DNA of 5,425 bases from Sphingomonadaceae bacterium. Its GTDB lineage: Bacteria > Pseudomonadota > Alphaproteobacteria > Sphingomonadales > Sphingomonadaceae. Below the pieces are notes generated by a model that was given only the letters and a program-made list of their open reading frames with translations, was not told where the DNA came from and ran no database searches. The stretch lies in NCBI GenBank assembly GCA_016462305.1, contig JAEMTM010000122.1, positions 1-5,425 on the forward strand, in the 5' to 3' direction. The position numbers and the translations under genes are program-made. Positions 1-5,425 of the stretch are shown here, piece after piece; position 1 is the first letter of the stretch, and each line of letters starts with the position of its first letter.

Positions 1-48
1 TAATCACCCACTTCTCGTGACCTTCGCTAAAACTGCGCTATTTGCCCT

Positions 49-65
49 AACAAGAATGTCTTGTT
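49..65. promoter_or_regulatory. 17-bp palindrome, candidate operator of the sulfate-activation operon
   Basis: The sequence AACAAGA-ATG-TCTTGTT has two perfect 7-base arms around a 3-base centre. It is 53 bases upstream of the cysD start codon. No T-run follows it, so it does not look like a terminator, and its length and symmetry suit a dimeric DNA-binding protein. Sulfur genes are commonly controlled by LysR-type or Rrf2-type regulators, but I do not recognise this as the site of a named regulator. The palindrome is seen directly; the operator role is inferred from its position. Confidence 0.4.
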
Positions 66-101
66 TGCGGGATGCATTTAGTTCTGACAGTGTGCGATCA
101 T

Positions 102-109
102 AGGAAGAG
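102..109 (+). promoter_or_regulatory. Ribosome binding site of cysD
   Basis: AGGAAGAG lies nine bases before the ATG at 119. It fixes that ATG as the start, and the resulting N-terminus matches the usual length of CysD proteins. Confidence 0.7.
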
Positions 110-118
110 AAACAAACT

Positions 119-1021
119 ATGACTAAAACCCTGACGCATCTTGAGCGCCTTGAGGCTGAAGCCATCCATATTATGCGGGAGGTGGTTGCCGAGGCGGAAA
201 AGCCGGTGATGCTATATAGCGTTGGTAAAGACAGCGCCGTGATGCTGCATTTGGCGCGTAAGGCGTTTTACCCATCGCCGCCGCCCTTTCCGTTGTTGCA
301 TATCGATACCACTTGGAAGTTCAAGGCGATGTACGCGTTGCGCGCAAAGGCTGCGCGCGATGCCGGTATGGAATTATTGGTGCACCAGAACCCAGAGGCA
401 ATTGCGCGCGGCATCAACCCTTTCGATCACGGGTCGCTGCACACCGATATGTGGAAAACCGAAGGGCTGAAGCAAGCGCTCGACCAATATGGTTTCGATG
501 TCGCCTTTGGCGGGGCGCGGCGTGACGAGGAAAAGAGCCGGGCCAAGGAACGCATATTCTCTTTCCGCACCGCGACGCATATTTGGGACCCAAAGAACCA
601 GCGGCCCGAATTATGGAACCTGTATAATGCACGTAAGGCAAAAGCAGAGAGCATAAGGGTCTTCCCGATCTCCAACTGGACCGAGTTGGACATCTGGCAA
701 TATATCCACCTTGAGAATATCGAGATTGTGCCGCTTTATTTCAGTGCGCCGCGGCCCACGGTCACACGCGACGGCATGCTGCTGATGATGGATGACGACC
801 GTTTCCCGTTAAAAGATGGCGAGGTTCCGGTTGAACGCTCCATCCGTTTCCGAACGCTTGGATGCTATCCGCTGACAGGCGCGGTCGAGAGCCATGCCAC
901 AACCTTGCCCGAGATTATTCAGGAAATGCTGCTGACCACCACCTCCGAACGCCAGGGGCGCGCTATTGACCATGATCAGGCCGCCAGCATGGAAAAGAAG
1001 AAGAAGGAGGGCTATTTCTGA
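119..1021 (+). CDS. cysD: Sulfate adenylyltransferase subunit 2 (ATP sulfurylase small subunit)
   Basis: CysD is the catalytic subunit of heterodimeric ATP sulfurylase. It joins sulfate to the AMP part of ATP, giving adenylyl sulfate (APS) and pyrophosphate in the cytoplasm, with energy from GTP hydrolysis by CysN. The 300-residue product has near-standard family length. It belongs to the PP-loop (PAPS reductase-like) ATP pyrophosphatase fold: the PP-loop SVGKDS is at residues 34-39, HIDTTWKFK at 61-69, the signature GGARRDEEKSRAKER at 131-145, and the WTELDIWQYI block at 187-196. The basic tail ending KKKKEGYF is typical of the family. No residue seems missing. It is the first gene of the operon and its TGA stop shares one base with the cysNC start (TGATG), so the two subunits are probably translated in a coupled way. 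The identification is secure; the physiological activity depends on whether cysNC downstream is functional. Confidence 0.97.
   Translation: MTKTLTHLERLEAEAIHIMREVVAEAEKPVMLYSVGKDSAVMLHLARKAFYPSPPPFPLLHIDTTWKFKAMYALRAKAARDAGMELLVHQNPEAIARGINPFDHGSLHTDMWKTEGLKQALDQYGFDVAFGGARRDEEKSRAKERIFSFRTATHIWDPKNQRPELWNLYNARKAKAESIRVFPISNWTELDIWQYIHLENIEIVPLYFSAPRPTVTRDGMLLMMDDDRFPLKDGEVPVERSIRFRTLGCYPLTGAVESHATTLPEIIQEMLLTTTSERQGRAIDHDQAASMEKKKKEGYF
1004..1010 (+). promoter_or_regulatory. Ribosome binding site of cysNC inside the end of cysD
   Basis: AAGGAGG, a near-perfect Shine-Dalgarno sequence, lies ten bases before the ATG at 1021. It is formed by the last codons of cysD, those for the lysine-glutamate-glycine tail. 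It settles the start of cysNC and shows that this gene is equipped for strong initiation, which contrasts with the lack of any such site after the internal stop. Confidence 0.8.
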
Positions 1022-1701
1022 TGTCAGATGCAACGCCCCAAAATGGCATCTACAAAACCGATGACCTTATTGCTTCGGACATTGAAGCCTATCTGAATGT
1101 CCACCAGCATAAGTCGCTGTTGCGGTTTATCACCTGCGGATCGGTCGATGACGGGAAATCGACGCTTATCGGTCGGTTACTATATGATTCCAAAATGATT
1201 TTTGAAGATCAGCTTGCGGCATTGGAATCCGATTCCAAACGGATGGGAACGCAGGGGCAGGACATCGACTTTGCGTTGCTTGTGGACGGTCTTGCCGCCG
1301 AGCGAGAGCAAGGCATCACAATCGACGTCGCCTACCGGTTTTTCGCGACCGAGAAGCGGAAATTCATCGTCGCCGATTGCCCTGGCCATGAACAATATAC
1401 ACGCAATATGGTAACAGGCGCATCAACGGCGGACCTTGCGATAATCTTGATCGACGCGCGTAAAGGCGTCCTCGTCCAGACGCGGCGGCATAGCTATCTT
1501 GTCAAATTATTGGGCATAAGAAACATCGTCCTTGCCGTGAACAAGATGGACCTGATCGACTATGATCAGGCGAAATATGATGCAATCGTCGCCGAATATG
1601 CCGCATTTGCGCGCAGTATCGGGATAAATGATTTTACCGCCATGCCGATTTCCGGCTTCAAAGGCGACAATATCACCGAGCGTTCCGCCCATATGCCATA
1701 G
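1021..1701 (+). CDS. cysN: CysN GTPase-domain fragment (truncated by the amber stop)
   Basis: This is the part made if the TAG terminates translation: 226 residues, about half of a normal CysN. It contains the whole translation-factor-type GTPase domain. The P-loop (G1) GSVDDGKST is at residues 40-48, the G2 threonine in EQGIT at 96-100, G3 DCPGHEQY at 119-126, G4 NKMD at 174-177, and the G5-like SGFKGDN at 211-217. It lacks the two beta-barrel domains that normally follow and, by analogy with EF-Tu-like proteins and known CysDN complexes, would be needed for stable pairing with CysD and coupled catalysis. It would probably bind GTP but not support ATP sulfurylase. It starts at the ATG that overlaps the cysD stop and has a strong ribosome binding site. 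Confidence 0.8.
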   Translation: MSDATPQNGIYKTDDLIASDIEAYLNVHQHKSLLRFITCGSVDDGKSTLIGRLLYDSKMIFEDQLAALESDSKRMGTQGQDIDFALLVDGLAAEREQGITIDVAYRFFATEKRKFIVADCPGHEQYTRNMVTGASTADLAIILIDARKGVLVQTRRHSYLVKLLGIRNIVLAVNKMDLIDYDQAKYDAIVAEYAAFARSIGINDFTAMPISGFKGDNITERSAHMP

Positions 1702-1728
1702 CATGCGGGTCAGCCGCTGATCGCGCAT

Positions 1729-2943
1729 TTGGAGACCGTCGCGCTTGATAATGACGCGGACCAGGCCAAGCCATTGCGTATGCCGGTACAATGGGTCAAC
1801 CGGCCCAATCTCGATTTTCGGGGATTTTCCGGCCAAATCGCAACGGGCATATTGCGTCCGGGCGATAGCATTCGCGTGCTGCCGTCGGGTAAGACTTCAA
1901 CGATCAGCAAGATCGTCACGCTTGACGGCGAACTCAGCGAAGCTGTTGCGGGCCAATCGGTTACCCTATGCTTGACAGACGAAATCGACTGTTCGCGCGG
2001 GGATGTGATTGCCGCTGCTGACAATCCGCCTGAGGTATCCGACCAGTTTGAAAGCACTATTGTCTGGATGGCGGAAGAGCCTTTGATTCCAGGACGGGCC
2101 TATTGGTTGAAGCTGGGGACGCAAACGGTGTCGGCCACCGTGCAATCGCCCAAATTCACCATCAATGTAAACAATATGGAGCATATGGCCGCCAAGACGT
2201 TGGAACTCAACGCCATTGGGGTGGCGGAAATATTAACCGACAAAGCTATTGTGTTCGAACCTTATGCCAACAACCATGTTTTGGGCGGATATATTCTGAT
2301 CGACAAGATCACCAATGCCACCGTCGCGGCCGGCATGCTGCACTTTTCTTTGCGTCGCGCACAAAATGTCCATTGGCAAGCGACCGACATTGGCCGCGAA
2401 GCCCATGCTGCACTCAAAAACCAAAAGCCAAAGATTTTATGGTTCACGGGCCTTTCCGGTTCGGGCAAATCGACGATTGCGAATGAAGTGGAAAAGACAC
2501 TCAATCTGCTGAACCGGCATACATTTTTGCTCGATGGCGACAATATCCGCCACGGCCTCAATAAGGATTTGGGCTTTACCGAAACCGACCGGATTGAAAA
2601 CATTCGCCGGGTGGGCGAAGTTGCAAAGCTGATGGCAGATGCAGGTCTCATTGTCCTGACTGCGTTTATTTCGCCATTCCGGGCGGAACGCGATATGGTG
2701 CGCGCGATGATGCCGGAGGGTGAGTTTATCGAGATATTCGTCGACACGCCATTGGAGGTCGCAGAGGCGCGCGATGTGAAGGGGCTTTATAAAAAGGCCC
2801 GTGCCGGACAATTAAAGAATTTTACAGGAATCGACAGTCCCTATGAACCACCCGAAAACCCCGACATCTGTGTGAACACGGTCGAGATGAGCCCCGCCGA
2901 AGCCGCTGAACATATCGTTCGCCAGCTGATGCCGTTAAAATGA
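1729..2943 (+). CDS. cysC: CysN beta-barrel domains plus CysC adenylylsulfate kinase (part downstream of the amber stop)
   Basis: This is the remainder of cysNC, in the same frame as the upstream part. The coordinates use TTG at 1729 as the first possible start; the first in-frame ATG is at 1780. Neither has a recognisable ribosome binding site, so independent translation is doubtful. Residue numbers below are from 1729. The first 220 residues are CysN domains II and III, with conserved blocks VNRPNLDFRG (23-32), LTDEIDCSRGDV (82-93), VWMAEEPLIPGR (112-123) and ILIDKITNATVAAGM (189-203). A short linker leads to the APS kinase: Walker A GLSGSGKST (241-249), LDGDNIRHGLN (268-278), FISPFRAERD (313-322) with the serine that is phosphorylated in bacterial CysC enzymes, and GLYKKARAG (352-360). 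No kinase motif is damaged. The gene ends in an ATGA overlap with cysQ. Confidence 0.75.
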   Translation: METVALDNDADQAKPLRMPVQWVNRPNLDFRGFSGQIATGILRPGDSIRVLPSGKTSTISKIVTLDGELSEAVAGQSVTLCLTDEIDCSRGDVIAAADNPPEVSDQFESTIVWMAEEPLIPGRAYWLKLGTQTVSATVQSPKFTINVNNMEHMAAKTLELNAIGVAEILTDKAIVFEPYANNHVLGGYILIDKITNATVAAGMLHFSLRRAQNVHWQATDIGREAHAALKNQKPKILWFTGLSGSGKSTIANEVEKTLNLLNRHTFLLDGDNIRHGLNKDLGFTETDRIENIRRVGEVAKLMADAGLIVLTAFISPFRAERDMVRAMMPEGEFIEIFVDTPLEVAEARDVKGLYKKARAGQLKNFTGIDSPYEPPENPDICVNTVEMSPAEAAEHIVRQLMPLK

Positions 2944-3692
2944 GCATTATCGCCGACGATAGCGCATTGGCCGCGCATTTAGCCGAAACCGCTGGCAAAT
3001 TGCTGTTGCAAGTGCGCGACAGCGGGCTGCTATCATTGCATGCGCTTGGCAAGGCTGGCGATCAAACCGCCAACCAGTTTTTGATCCATGCCCTTGCTGA
3101 ACAACGTCCTGATGACGGATTGTTGTCGGAAGAAAGCCAGGATACCGATGCGCGCCTGTCAAAATCGCGCGTGTGGATTATCGATCCGGTTGATGGCACC
3201 CGCGAATATGGTGAAGGCCGCACCGATTGGGCCGTCCATGTTGCGCTTGCTATACATGGCGCGCCGGTGATTGGCGCGGTCGCACTTCCCGGGTTGGGCG
3301 TGGTTCTCAGAAGCGATCAGCCGACAGCCATTCCTGCCGCCCCCGAAAAACTGCGCATGGTGGTCAGCCGGACTAGGCCCGCAGCAGATGCCTTGGCGGT
3401 AGCAAACGCTTTAGGCGCTGAATGCATCCCAATGGGTTCGGCAGGGGCAAAGGCAATGGCCGTCGTGCGCGGTGAGGCCGACATTTACCTGCACAATGGC
3501 GGGCAGCATGAATGGGACAATTGCGCGCCCACTGCCGTCGCTGCCGCCTTTGGCCTGCACGTCAGCCGAATTGATGGTAGCCCTTTGGTCTATAATCAGG
3601 CGGATACATATATCCCGGACCTGCTGATTTGTCGCAAAGAGCATACCCAAAGCGTGCTGGACGCGTTAAAGGCGGCGACGGCGTCGACCTGA
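2940..3692 (+). CDS. cysQ: 3'(2'),5'-bisphosphate nucleotidase CysQ
   Basis: CysQ removes the 3'-phosphate from PAP, the by-product left when PAPS is reduced or its sulfate is transferred, giving AMP; it can also act on PAPS itself. The 250-residue protein belongs to the inositol-monophosphatase-like, magnesium-dependent, lithium-sensitive phosphatase family. The metal-binding motifs are visible: D41 in KAGDQTA, the acidic pair in LSEE (62-65), WIIDPVDGT (79-87) with D82 and D85, and HEWDNCAP (190-197) with D193. No export signal is seen, so it should be cytoplasmic. The ATG overlaps the cysNC stop as ATGA and there is no clear ribosome binding site, so its translation most likely depends on ribosomes finishing cysNC. 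The amber stop upstream could therefore also lower CysQ by polarity. Family assignment is secure; other members of the superfamily act on inositol phosphates, but the operon context supports CysQ. Confidence 0.93.
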   Translation: MSIIADDSALAAHLAETAGKLLLQVRDSGLLSLHALGKAGDQTANQFLIHALAEQRPDDGLLSEESQDTDARLSKSRVWIIDPVDGTREYGEGRTDWAVHVALAIHGAPVIGAVALPGLGVVLRSDQPTAIPAAPEKLRMVVSRTRPAADALAVANALGAECIPMGSAGAKAMAVVRGEADIYLHNGGQHEWDNCAPTAVAAAFGLHVSRIDGSPLVYNQADTYIPDLLICRKEHTQSVLDALKAATAST

Positions 3693-3694
3693 GC

Positions 3695-3714
3695 GCATCC
3701 AACACGATGTTTTT
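3695..3714 (+). terminator. Weak hairpin and T-run after cysQ, possible terminator
   Basis: GCATC (3695-3699) can pair with GATGT (3706-3710) around a six-base loop, with one G-U pair, and is followed by TTTT (3711-3714). The stem is short and weak. It fills the 20-base gap between the convergent cysQ and S41 genes and is the only terminator-like structure there. It could equally be chance. Confidence 0.25.
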
Positions 3715-5152
3715 AGAACAATCCCGGAACCTCACGTTGCGCTGTACTGGCGTTTGTCGGCGCAGGCAAAAGACGACGTTCGTTTGCTGAATTTGTGCCC
3801 TGGGCGCTTTGGGCGATCGGGATTGGCGTGCAACTGCGTCCCGCCACGAAATCCAGCGCGGCGCGAAGCGATGCCTCTTGCGGGTCGCCTAAAGGCCGGG
3901 TAATGTCGTCAGCCGCCGCACATGTGGTGCGCATCGTGCCCGCAAGGCCGGAGAAATAATCACCCTGCCCAGCCGAATTCTCTTTCGCAAAAGCAACAAC
4001 CCGAATGCGATCATCACAAGCTGCCAGATCAAGCCCGATCTGCCCGACGGGTTTACCGAAACTGTTGCTACCAATCAAAGCCGCGTTGGCCCCGAGAAAC
4101 GGCACGAAGGCCGCTGCCACCAATTCGCTGGCAGACGCCGTACCTCTGGTAGAGATGAACGCGATCTTCACGGGTGACACCGACTGCGGTTGCGGCGCAA
4201 AGCGACGCGTTACATTTTCGGCTGACTTTGAGGCGCGGTAACGCGTGACTGAGAAAACGTCGCTGCTCTGACGGTTGCCGCCAAGCAAGTCGCCCATCAC
4301 CTCCGCAGTTGAGACAAGCCCGCCGCCATTATAGCGGAAATCGATAACAAAGTTGGTAATGCCCTGAGCGCGGAAATCGGCGAACGCAGTCCGCAGTTGG
4401 TTGTCAGCGGTCGAAATAAACGTGCGCATATTGATATAACCAACGCGCTGTCCGCCGCCATTGTCGATGATCTTTACCCCATAACGCGATGAGAGCGGGC
4501 TAATGGAATATTCTGCTTTGGCCACGGTGACATCGCGGGTGCCCGTTGAGTCAGTTATGCGAAAGGCGCGGCTGGTCCCAACGGTATTCGGACCCAAAGC
4601 GTTCGATACACCCGCAGATCCTTGCGTTGCCAATATATCAGATACCAACCGAATATTTGAAGAATCGGTACCGATTCCTATAATTTCCGTGCCACGGTCA
4701 ATGCCCGCGGCAAGCGCTGGCGCGCTCTCAAAGGCTTCTGTTACGAATAAACGTGAGCCTTGAAACGCAAAACGCGCGCCGAAATCGGCCGTCGCACCTG
4801 ACGCGAAGAAGGCGTTTTCCTCTTGGATAGAGGTAATATAAGTGAAACCCCGGTCCCGCCCCTGACTACGCGCAGTCGCGGTTAAGGCGTTAATATAGTC
4901 ACCCACAGTGGTGTAAGCCGATGGGCTGAGCGCGGTCGGCAGCGTTTCTGGAAACAGGTACCATTCGTTCAGGACGGATGCCGCAAAATTCTGTCGATTA
5001 AGCAAACTGCAGGTCGTAGGCGGCGGCGGAGGAGGCGGCGGACTGGGGGGAACGATGGCTGAACCGCCGCCTGAATCACTCCCACCGCCGCCACATGCCG
5101 AAACGGCTGCTGCCAGTACCAGTATGATACCATTCAATGATCGTTTTTTCAT
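3713..5152 (-). CDS. S41 family (C-terminal-processing / tricorn-like) peptidase, predicted lipoprotein
   Basis: A 479-residue exported serine protease. Residues 1-20 form a lipoprotein signal: two lysines, a hydrophobic stretch and the lipobox VSAC with C20 as the lipid-bearing cysteine. A Gly/Ser-rich then proline-rich linker follows (21-47, with eight prolines at 38-45), a common tether between membrane anchor and globular domain. A PDZ-like region is at about 120-210, including the APALAAGIDRGTEIIGI segment. The peptidase core has DFRYNGGG (271-278) and TRGTASASE (335-343). By alignment with E. coli Prc/Tsp, S340 is the nucleophile, and K367 in SFGKPVGQ is the general base, 27 residues later against 25 in Prc. 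Four cysteines after C20 (48, 379, 411, 441) could form disulfides, which fits a periplasmic location. The substrate is unknown. It is convergent with the sulfur operon and appears unrelated to it in function. Confidence 0.9.
   Translation of the reverse strand: MKKRSLNGIILVLAAAVSACGGGGSDSGGGSAIVPPSPPPPPPPPTTCSLLNRQNFAASVLNEWYLFPETLPTALSPSAYTTVGDYINALTATARSQGRDRGFTYITSIQEENAFFASGATADFGARFAFQGSRLFVTEAFESAPALAAGIDRGTEIIGIGTDSSNIRLVSDILATQGSAGVSNALGPNTVGTSRAFRITDSTGTRDVTVAKAEYSISPLSSRYGVKIIDNGGGQRVGYINMRTFISTADNQLRTAFADFRAQGITNFVIDFRYNGGGLVSTAEVMGDLLGGNRQSSDVFSVTRYRASKSAENVTRRFAPQPQSVSPVKIAFISTRGTASASELVAAAFVPFLGANAALIGSNSFGKPVGQIGLDLAACDDRIRVVAFAKENSAGQGDYFSGLAGTMRTTCAAADDITRPLGDPQEASLRAALDFVAGRSCTPIPIAQSAQGTNSANERRLLPAPTNASTAQREVPGLF
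5019..5042. repeat. GGC/GGA triplet-rich low-complexity tract coding for the proline linker
   Basis: On the + strand this is a run of GGC and GGA triplets; on the coding (-) strand it reads as GCC/TCC-type triplets that give the proline run at residues 38-45 of the S41 lipoprotein. A neighbouring G-run continues to about 5050. Such triplet tracts can change length by slippage, which would alter only the linker length because the unit is three bases. Confidence 0.6.
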
Positions 5153-5158
5153 AACCTG

Positions 5159-5162
5159 CTCC
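5159..5162 (-). promoter_or_regulatory. Ribosome binding site of the S41 lipoprotein gene
   Basis: On the - strand GGAG lies six bases before the ATG at 5152-5150, within GGGAGCAGG. It supports this start, which also places a proper lipoprotein signal peptide at the N-terminus. Confidence 0.6.
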
Positions 5163-5384
5163 CGTTATTCTTGCGTCGACCCAAAACCTTATAGCTGCAT
5201 GATAGTTGCACGGGTTGCGATCATTCACAAGTGGCATTTCTGCCTCAAACTGGGGATTAACGGCTATTTCTTATAAATTCTTTTGGCGCTTTACATTGGA
5301 TTACGACGACAATTGCGTCATCCCCGAAAGTGCGCTGCGCAACGCCGCCTTTGCCTTGCTGCGGTGCATAGTGTGAAATTAAGC

Positions 5385-5425
5385 CCCTCCCCTTTAGGCG
5401 TGGAGGGACCAGTCCCCCGGACTGG
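5385..5425. repeat. Tandem hairpin element, possible extragenic palindromic repeat
   Basis: Two inverted repeats sit next to each other. In the first, CCCTCC (5385-5390) pairs with GGAGGG (5402-5407), with a possible inner CC/GG pair around TTTA. In the second, CCAGTCC (5409-5415) pairs perfectly with GGACTGG (5419-5425) around CCC. The second reaches the last base of the window and may extend past it (A5408 could pair with a following T). GC-rich paired palindromes like this are typical of dispersed intergenic repeats in proteobacteria. No T-run is visible, so a terminator is less likely. That it is a multi-copy repeat is an inference. Confidence 0.45.

Larger units (their letters stand above)
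1..118 (+). promoter_or_regulatory. Leader and presumed promoter region of the cysD-cysNC-cysQ operon
   Basis: This non-coding stretch precedes cysD and should hold the operon promoter. I see no strong sigma-70 promoter. The best weak pair is GTGACC (17-22) with TATTTG (39-44), spaced 16 bases apart, which matches consensus only partly. If it were real, transcription would start at or just before the palindrome at 49-65, a usual place for a repressor or activator site. No riboswitch-like fold or leader peptide was recognised. The region is cut by the window edge, so upstream regulatory sequence may be missing. Confidence 0.4.
1021..2943 (+). pseudogene. cysNC: Bifunctional sulfate adenylyltransferase subunit 1 / adenylylsulfate kinase, interrupted by one in-frame amber stop
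   Basis: Read through the stop, this frame encodes about 640 residues, the normal size of a fused CysN-CysC protein. The order is GTPase domain (about 30-225), two EF-Tu-like beta-barrel domains (about 250-455) and APS kinase (about 470-640). The CysN part is the GTPase subunit that drives APS synthesis by CysD; the CysC part phosphorylates APS to PAPS. Codon 227 (1699-1701) is TAG in the context ATG CCA TAG CAT GCG GGT. Relatives, such as E. coli CysN with MPWYSGPTLLE, have tryptophan there, so a single G-to-A change (TGG to TAG) accounts for it. There is no frameshift, and all other motifs on both sides are intact. That suggests a very recent nonsense mutation, a sequence error, or read-through. 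I call it a pseudogene because the stop is what the sequence shows, but function is not excluded. Confidence 0.85.
5153..5425. other. Intergenic region upstream of the S41 gene, no supported gene
   Basis: I see no convincing coding region on either strand here. The part next to the S41 gene is comparatively AT-rich and should contain its promoter. TATAAG on the - strand (5193-5188) is a possible -10 box, but no good -35 hexamer lies at the right distance. Further along are TGCGCTGCGCA (5331-5341), a short 11-base palindrome, and CTGCGGTGCAT (5359-5369). The end is taken by two hairpins described separately. The window edge prevents me from seeing what gene comes next. Confidence 0.6.

Noticed and set aside
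1699..1701. TAG as a pyrrolysine codon
   Set aside because: Pyrrolysine is found in particular archaea and bacteria with pyl genes, usually in methylamine methyltransferases. The family has tryptophan here, no pyl gene is in the window, and a single TGG-to-TAG change is simpler.
2262..2747. 161-codon open frame on the - strand within cysNC
   Set aside because: It is antisense to well-conserved CysN/CysC coding sequence and shows no domain of its own; it is a by-product of the codon bias of the real gene.
5188..5193. TATAAG as the -10 box of the S41 gene
   Set aside because: The hexamer is good and at a sensible distance from the start, but no -35-like hexamer occurs 16-18 bases upstream, so I do not list it as a promoter.
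5055..5276. Open frame on the + strand opposite the start of the S41 gene
   Set aside because: It lies largely antisense to the lipoprotein signal and linker region, has no recognisable motif, and the overlapping - strand gene is clearly real.
1..5425. CRISPR array, tRNA, rRNA, insertion sequence, toxin-antitoxin or phage genes
   Set aside because: No regularly spaced direct repeats, tRNA-like cloverleaf, rRNA segment, transposase motif or small paired toxin gene was seen; the window is explained by four gene units and short intergenic DNA.

Overview
The window looks like chromosomal DNA of a moderate-GC alphaproteobacterium. The most likely group is a sphingomonad (Sphingomonadales), judged from the cysD / fused cysNC / cysQ order, the protein style, and the low-complexity S41 lipoprotein on the opposite strand. 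That placement is an inference from memory of family sequences, not a search result.

Layout: bases 1-118 are the leader of a sulfate-activation operon and carry a 17-bp palindrome that could be an operator. The operon runs on the + strand as cysD (119-1021), cysNC (1021-2943) and cysQ (2940-3692). The genes overlap by 1 and 4 bases, so they are tightly coupled. A 20-base gap separates cysQ from a convergent gene (3713-5152, - strand) that encodes an exported lipoprotein peptidase of family S41. The last 273 bases (5153-5425) hold no gene I can support. They contain the S41 ribosome binding site, a CTGC-N3-GCA motif and, at the very end, two back-to-back hairpins that look like an extragenic palindromic repeat.

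How the genes work together: CysD and the CysN part of CysNC form ATP sulfurylase, which makes APS from sulfate and ATP with GTP hydrolysis as the driver. The CysC part of CysNC phosphorylates APS to PAPS. CysQ removes the 3'-phosphate of the by-product PAP. No APS/PAPS reductase or sulfotransferase is in the window.

The main anomaly is an in-frame amber codon (TAG, 1699-1701) in cysNC. It stands where the family has a conserved tryptophan, just after the GTPase domain. Everything before and after it is intact and in the same frame, so one TGG-to-TAG change explains it. It may be a recent inactivation, a sequencing error, or a read-through site. I found no convincing sign of an undescribed system; this broken or interrupted gene is the item most worth checking.
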